DNA from: Bacteroidota bacterium
GTDB lineage: Bacteria; Zhuqueibacterota; JdFR-76; DREG01
Assembly (NCBI GenBank): GCA_030624545.1
Contig: JAUXJX010000055.1
Coordinates: 1 to 8,571 of the forward strand
Direction of reading: 5' to 3'
DNA length: 8,571 bases
Made by a program: the position numbers and the translations under genes. Positions 6,014 through 8,571 of this stretch are shown piece after piece (positions within the stretch are counted from its first letter, which is position 1; each line of letters opens with the position of its first letter). The notes beneath the pieces are model-generated. The model saw only the letters and a program-made list of their open reading frames with translations. It did not search any database and was not told the origin of the DNA.

Positions 6014-8034
6014 TTTATTTGGAACTCCGGTATCGAACCTGTATCAAAAACCTGACAAACCGTCTCCCTGCCACCACTATGGATCTCAATCGTGTACTGT
6101 CCAGCTCTTTGCAGTTGAATGTTCGCCGAAGCATGTTCAGCGGAAATGCGACTGGGAAGCAGTACCGAGATAAGGAACGATTCCTTCTGGGCCTTTTTAG
6201 TACTGGCTTCGACAAAGGGATACATCATGGCCTTTTCTTCGGGAATCGGCAATCTGGTTGTCGTAATTGAAAGGTTGCTATTACCATAACAGAATCCGGT
6301 CAGTTGTGCAGCAGGGCGAATAATTGAGAATGTATTCCCATCTGCTCTCATCTTCCCATTGCCGTCATTATTGTAGCCAAAGAACCGAGCTTGTATCCGT
6401 GAAGGCTGACTGGTCTTTCGCACCTTGTCAAACAGAAGAACTGCCGGAACATTGGAAAGAACAACAACGGTCCGTGTGATGGAGGCAACGTCCGGCATCT
6501 CAAGCTTGTACGCAGGGGTAGCATCGCTTGTCCAAAACAGGAACCCCTTTCGGAGTCCCGAGCGCACGATTGTGGCAACCGCCAGGGACGCATTGGTTCC
6601 TTCCGATCCATCGACATATTGGTGTCCCTTGCCGTCAATCAAAACCGCGCTGTGACCGGCAGTCGTGCGCATCATCCAGGAAGGATCGCTGAACGAATAA
6701 GGTGGGCGATGCGGATCGGTTACAAGCTGCTCACCGAAGCATTTCACAATGATGCTGTTTCTGTCGGCATGCTCATGATTATGAGGCCCTCCACTGCGCA
6801 TGGCCACCAGCAAATCCGCTGGTGCATAACCGCTTCGGCCAACGATCCAGTCCAGGTCAGATTGCCACAACCCGGTGTTTGTGCGAGGTGGCTCTGCCGG
6901 AATCTCCGGATCATACCAGAGCAGGGACCATTCATCATGCTGGCGCGCCAGCGTTTGACCGAACCACTGTGCTCGCATATCGTACGAATGCGCGGCTATC
7001 CAGAAGGGCACGGCAGATGTGGCGCCGCCGCCGGCATCGCTAAAATTGATAATCTCAGCCGGATTGTCATTTGTCGGCATGGTCATTTCCTGAAGATAGG
7101 TCGAATAACCCGGCCAATTGAGTAGGTCGGTTAGATCGAGCCCCAATTGCTTTTTTAGGGCGATGATGGCTTGTACTAGATGCAGCGTTGTATATTGAGC
7201 ATAGGAAACGCCTTCGGAATAGGAGCCGTCGTTTTCGAATATATCCCGAAATGTCTTGATACTGAAAACAGCTTGCTCCAGCCAGCGGCGTGTATTCTGG
7301 TCTTCACCAAGATACTTCCGGTATGCGAGGGCACCAATGGCCAGTGCGGAAGCCGGAACCGCTTTAAGGTTAATAGTATTCAGAATGATGGGCCATCGAG
7401 ATAGATCCCAACCACGATCCCCTGGACGATGTTCAAAATAAGTACTCTGTGGATCGATGCCCCACCCCTTGACCTTCTCGGGATAACGCATGCCATGAAT
7501 TGATCTAAATGAAGGCTCATTGCCGCGCTCGCCCATGGTCCGAAGCCATTGTTCTCGTTCCTTTTTACTCACCAGGTCGCCTAGCAATTCCACGCAAATC
7601 GAGACGGCTAGGGTGGCGCCGGGGGCACGCTGCAATCCAATTAACGTCTCTCCACCGTCCAGAAAATAATCCCAATTTGGAAAACGCATCAACGTTCGAA
7701 TACATTGAATCGCCAAGTCCGCCGCATCACGGTCTCTCGAAAAAAGGTAGAGAAAAGCCATCCTCTGGGCCGTATCGCTGACGCGTTTGATGTGGTAAAG
7801 ATGATCATTGAATCGAACCTCAGATTCAAGAAATCTCCTTTCAGCTTCGCGGTCGATTCCCTCAAGCCGCGCTTTGAGTTGTGCAAATAGGGGATCGGAA
7901 CTGAGGCGATGACGAAATTCCGGTATGTTGTTTTGATCAAAAAACAAACCGATATTTTCACGCTGTTTCGTACCATTCTCCTGGTTTGATGATTGCGGAA
8001 GGCCCGCCAGCGGGAAAAGCAAACCCAGGATCAA
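6010..8034 (-). CDS. Heparinase II/III-family polysaccharide lyase-like protein
   Basis: The 674-residue product (from TTG 8034) has the two-domain heparinase II/III plan. An alpha-helical toroid covers about residues 35-380, including NWDYFLDGGETLIG (120-133) and DGSYSEGVSYAQY (269-281, with Y278 a likely cleft residue). The Heparinase_II_III beta domain follows, with GPHNHEHADRNS (416-427: H418, H420, H422, D424) and a G-x-x-L-V-T-D-P strand (434-441). Its other marks are Y446 and GHSAVLIDGKGH (460-471). Family members cleave uronic-acid glycans such as heparin, alginate or related polymers by beta-elimination; here the substrate is unknown. The TTG start leaves a truncated hydrophobic leader (ILGLLFPLAGLPQ) with no basic residue. 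The natural start looks to be ATG 8055, seven codons upstream in frame with a strong AAGGAG, but its second codon is TAA. Restoring that codon would give a normal signal peptide. The gene may therefore be reinitiated, poorly expressed, freshly mutated or miscalled. Its end overlaps the 44-residue ORF by four bases. Confidence 0.88.
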   Translation of the reverse strand: MILGLLFPLAGLPQSSNQENGTKQRENIGLFFDQNNIPEFRHRLSSDPLFAQLKARLEGIDREAERRFLESEVRFNDHLYHIKRVSDTAQRMAFLYLFSRDRDAADLAIQCIRTLMRFPNWDYFLDGGETLIGLQRAPGATLAVSICVELLGDLVSKKEREQWLRTMGERGNEPSFRSIHGMRYPEKVKGWGIDPQSTYFEHRPGDRGWDLSRWPIILNTINLKAVPASALAIGALAYRKYLGEDQNTRRWLEQAVFSIKTFRDIFENDGSYSEGVSYAQYTTLHLVQAIIALKKQLGLDLTDLLNWPGYSTYLQEMTMPTNDNPAEIINFSDAGGGATSAVPFWIAAHSYDMRAQWFGQTLARQHDEWSLLWYDPEIPAEPPRTNTGLWQSDLDWIVGRSGYAPADLLVAMRSGGPHNHEHADRNSIIVKCFGEQLVTDPHRPPYSFSDPSWMMRTTAGHSAVLIDGKGHQYVDGSEGTNASLAVATIVRSGLRKGFLFWTSDATPAYKLEMPDVASITRTVVVLSNVPAVLLFDKVRKTSQPSRIQARFFGYNNDGNGKMRADGNTFSIIRPAAQLTGFCYGNSNLSITTTRLPIPEEKAMMYPFVEASTKKAQKESFLISVLLPSRISAEHASANIQLQRAGQYTIEIHSGGRETVCQVFDTGSIPEFQIK

Positions 8035-8049
8035 AAAAAGAACTGGTCT

Positions 8050-8067
8050 TTACATACGATGCTCCTT
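8050..8067 (-). promoter_or_regulatory. Strong ribosome binding site with ATG immediately followed by TAA
   Basis: On the minus strand AAGGAG (8067-8062) precedes, by six bases, ATG (8055-8053) and TAA (8052-8050). The same frame then continues R-P-V-L-F-L-I-L-G-L-L-F into the lyase without another stop. This is the best initiation signal near the gene. The second codon would be Lys (AAA) with one substitution, giving a textbook M-K-R-P leader. Either codon 2 has mutated, the base is an error, or this is a start-stop element controlling the TTG at 8034. Confidence 0.65.
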
Positions 8068-8091
8068 GTTTGGAGTGGCAGTGAAATGACA

Positions 8092-8123
8092 TTGAGACAA
8101 CAAAGGATCTCAACCTTTTTTTT
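8092..8123 (+). terminator. Hairpin plus T-run, rho-independent-terminator-like on the plus strand
   Basis: TTGAGA (8092-8097) pairs perfectly with TCTCAA (8108-8113) across a 10-base loop, followed by CC and eight T residues (8116-8123). The form is that of a weak intrinsic terminator for plus-strand transcripts. On the minus strand, which carries both neighbouring genes, there is no T-run after the stem; there it would be an intercistronic hairpin in the 98-base symporter-lyase gap. No plus-strand gene nearby needs a terminator. I saw no convincing minus-strand promoter in the gap. Confidence 0.35.
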
Positions 8124-8153
8124 ATCCATTAAATCTAAATCTAACATCAGTCG

Positions 8154-8571
8154 TCATTCATAACGCTTTGCCAGATACCAGAACAGCGCAGCGAAGAGGA
8201 GCGCGCCGGTTCCAGTCAGAAAATTGATTAGAATGTCCGTAGAACTGCCTGAAAAAAAAGACAGAAGTATAAGCAGGAGACCAACCACGCCGGAGAGCAA
8301 GGCGACAATTTTGTACGACTGGATACTCTTCTTATCCGTTGGTTCCTCTTTGCTGTAAGCAGGCGTGCGTAAATCGCGATCCAGGGCTGCAAGACGTGAT
8401 ATGTCTTTTTCATTTTTGTTTGGCAGTTTGGATGAAAGAAAAAAGACAGCGGCCGTGACTGTCACGCCAACAATTATATTTAGCTCAAATTTACCATAAT
8501 CCAGCCCAAACATCGAGAATTTCACGTCCGTAAGAATGTCCGCAATTCCATTCAAGGGCATACCCGCAATC
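8154..8571 (-). CDS. Probable sodium:solute symporter (SSS family), C-terminal fragment
   Basis: The frame is open through the right window edge and ends at TGA 8154-8156. An ATG at 8561 exists, but codons before it (I-A-G) continue the frame and no ribosome binding site is visible, so the gene starts outside. About 138 residues are present. Counted from that ATG, they show a membrane segment at about 28-43 (NIIVGVTVTAAVFFLSS) and a charged cytoplasmic loop (45-83). Two more membrane segments follow at about 84-103 and 112-130, ending in a short basic-acidic tail K-R-Y-E. This pattern, with the loop containing P-x-K-N-E and a D-R-D-L-R-T-P segment, resembles the extended C-terminus of SSS transporters found in sugar and uronate utilisation loci. 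These usually run to 500-600 residues. It would import sugars or lyase products with sodium across the inner membrane. Family call rests on the tail alone, without the core substrate-binding helices, so another multi-pass transporter is possible. It is the first visible gene of the minus-strand cluster. Confidence 0.65.
   Translation of the reverse strand, partial: IAGMPLNGIADILTDVKFSMFGLDYGKFELNIIVGVTVTAAVFFLSSKLPNKNEKDISRLAALDRDLRTPAYSKEEPTDKKSIQSYKIVALLSGVVGLLLILLSFFSGSSTDILINFLTGTGALLFAALFWYLAKRYE

Noticed and set aside
8080..8113. Possible minus-strand promoter with TTGAGA as -35 in the symporter-lyase gap
   Set aside because: At spacings of 17 or 18 the -10 position reads GTCATT or TCATTT, too far from TATAAT to support.
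8129..8145. Short AAATCT tandem repeat
   Set aside because: Only about two copies in AT-rich sequence; not enough for a repeat array or CRISPR.

Overview
The window reads as a carbohydrate-degradation locus from a bacterium with Shine-Dalgarno leaders, ordinary TAA/TAG/TGA stops and roughly 50% GC. No 16S rRNA, tRNA or other taxonomic marker is present. The mix of a uroporphyrinogen-decarboxylase-like protein, a Gfo/Idh/MocA oxidoreductase, a heparinase II/III-like lyase, a large clan GH-A-type glycosidase and an SSS-type sodium symporter, with no SusC/SusD pair, is typical of Planctomycetes-Verrucomicrobia-Lentisphaerae relatives and of candidate phyla such as Latescibacteria or Poribacteria. 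That placement is inference from family content only.

Layout. Plus strand: the 3' end of a uroporphyrinogen-decarboxylase-family gene (3-275), then an AT-rich gap with a good sigma70-type promoter (370-398) inside an imperfect inverted repeat, then a secreted protein of about 600 residues with an apparent alpha-helical toroid and a beta-rich C-terminal half (557-2350, or from a TTG at 515). Minus strand, convergent with it and reading right to left: the C-terminal part of a probable sodium:solute symporter (8571-8154), a heparinase II/III-like lyase (8034-6010), an unreported-looking 44-residue ORF (6013-5879) overlapping the lyase stop by ATGA, a Gfo/Idh/MocA oxidoreductase (5852-4560) and a cytoplasmic GH42-like glycosidase (4541-2403). 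Apart from a 98-base gap after the symporter, the minus-strand genes are packed like one operon.

Working model (inference): an exported lyase cuts a uronic-acid-containing polysaccharide, the symporter imports products, and the cytoplasmic oxidoreductase and glycosidase process them. The plus-strand toroid protein may be a second extracellular enzyme for the same or a related glycan.

The most unusual points are at gene edges. The best ribosome binding site and ATG for the lyase are followed at once by an in-frame TAA, after which the reading frame continues as an intact signal peptide and enzyme. The lyase stop is coupled to the 44-residue ORF, which looks coding and is too short for usual gene-calling cutoffs. 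The oxidoreductase stop codon carries the glycosidase ribosome binding site, and both genes lie in the same frame.
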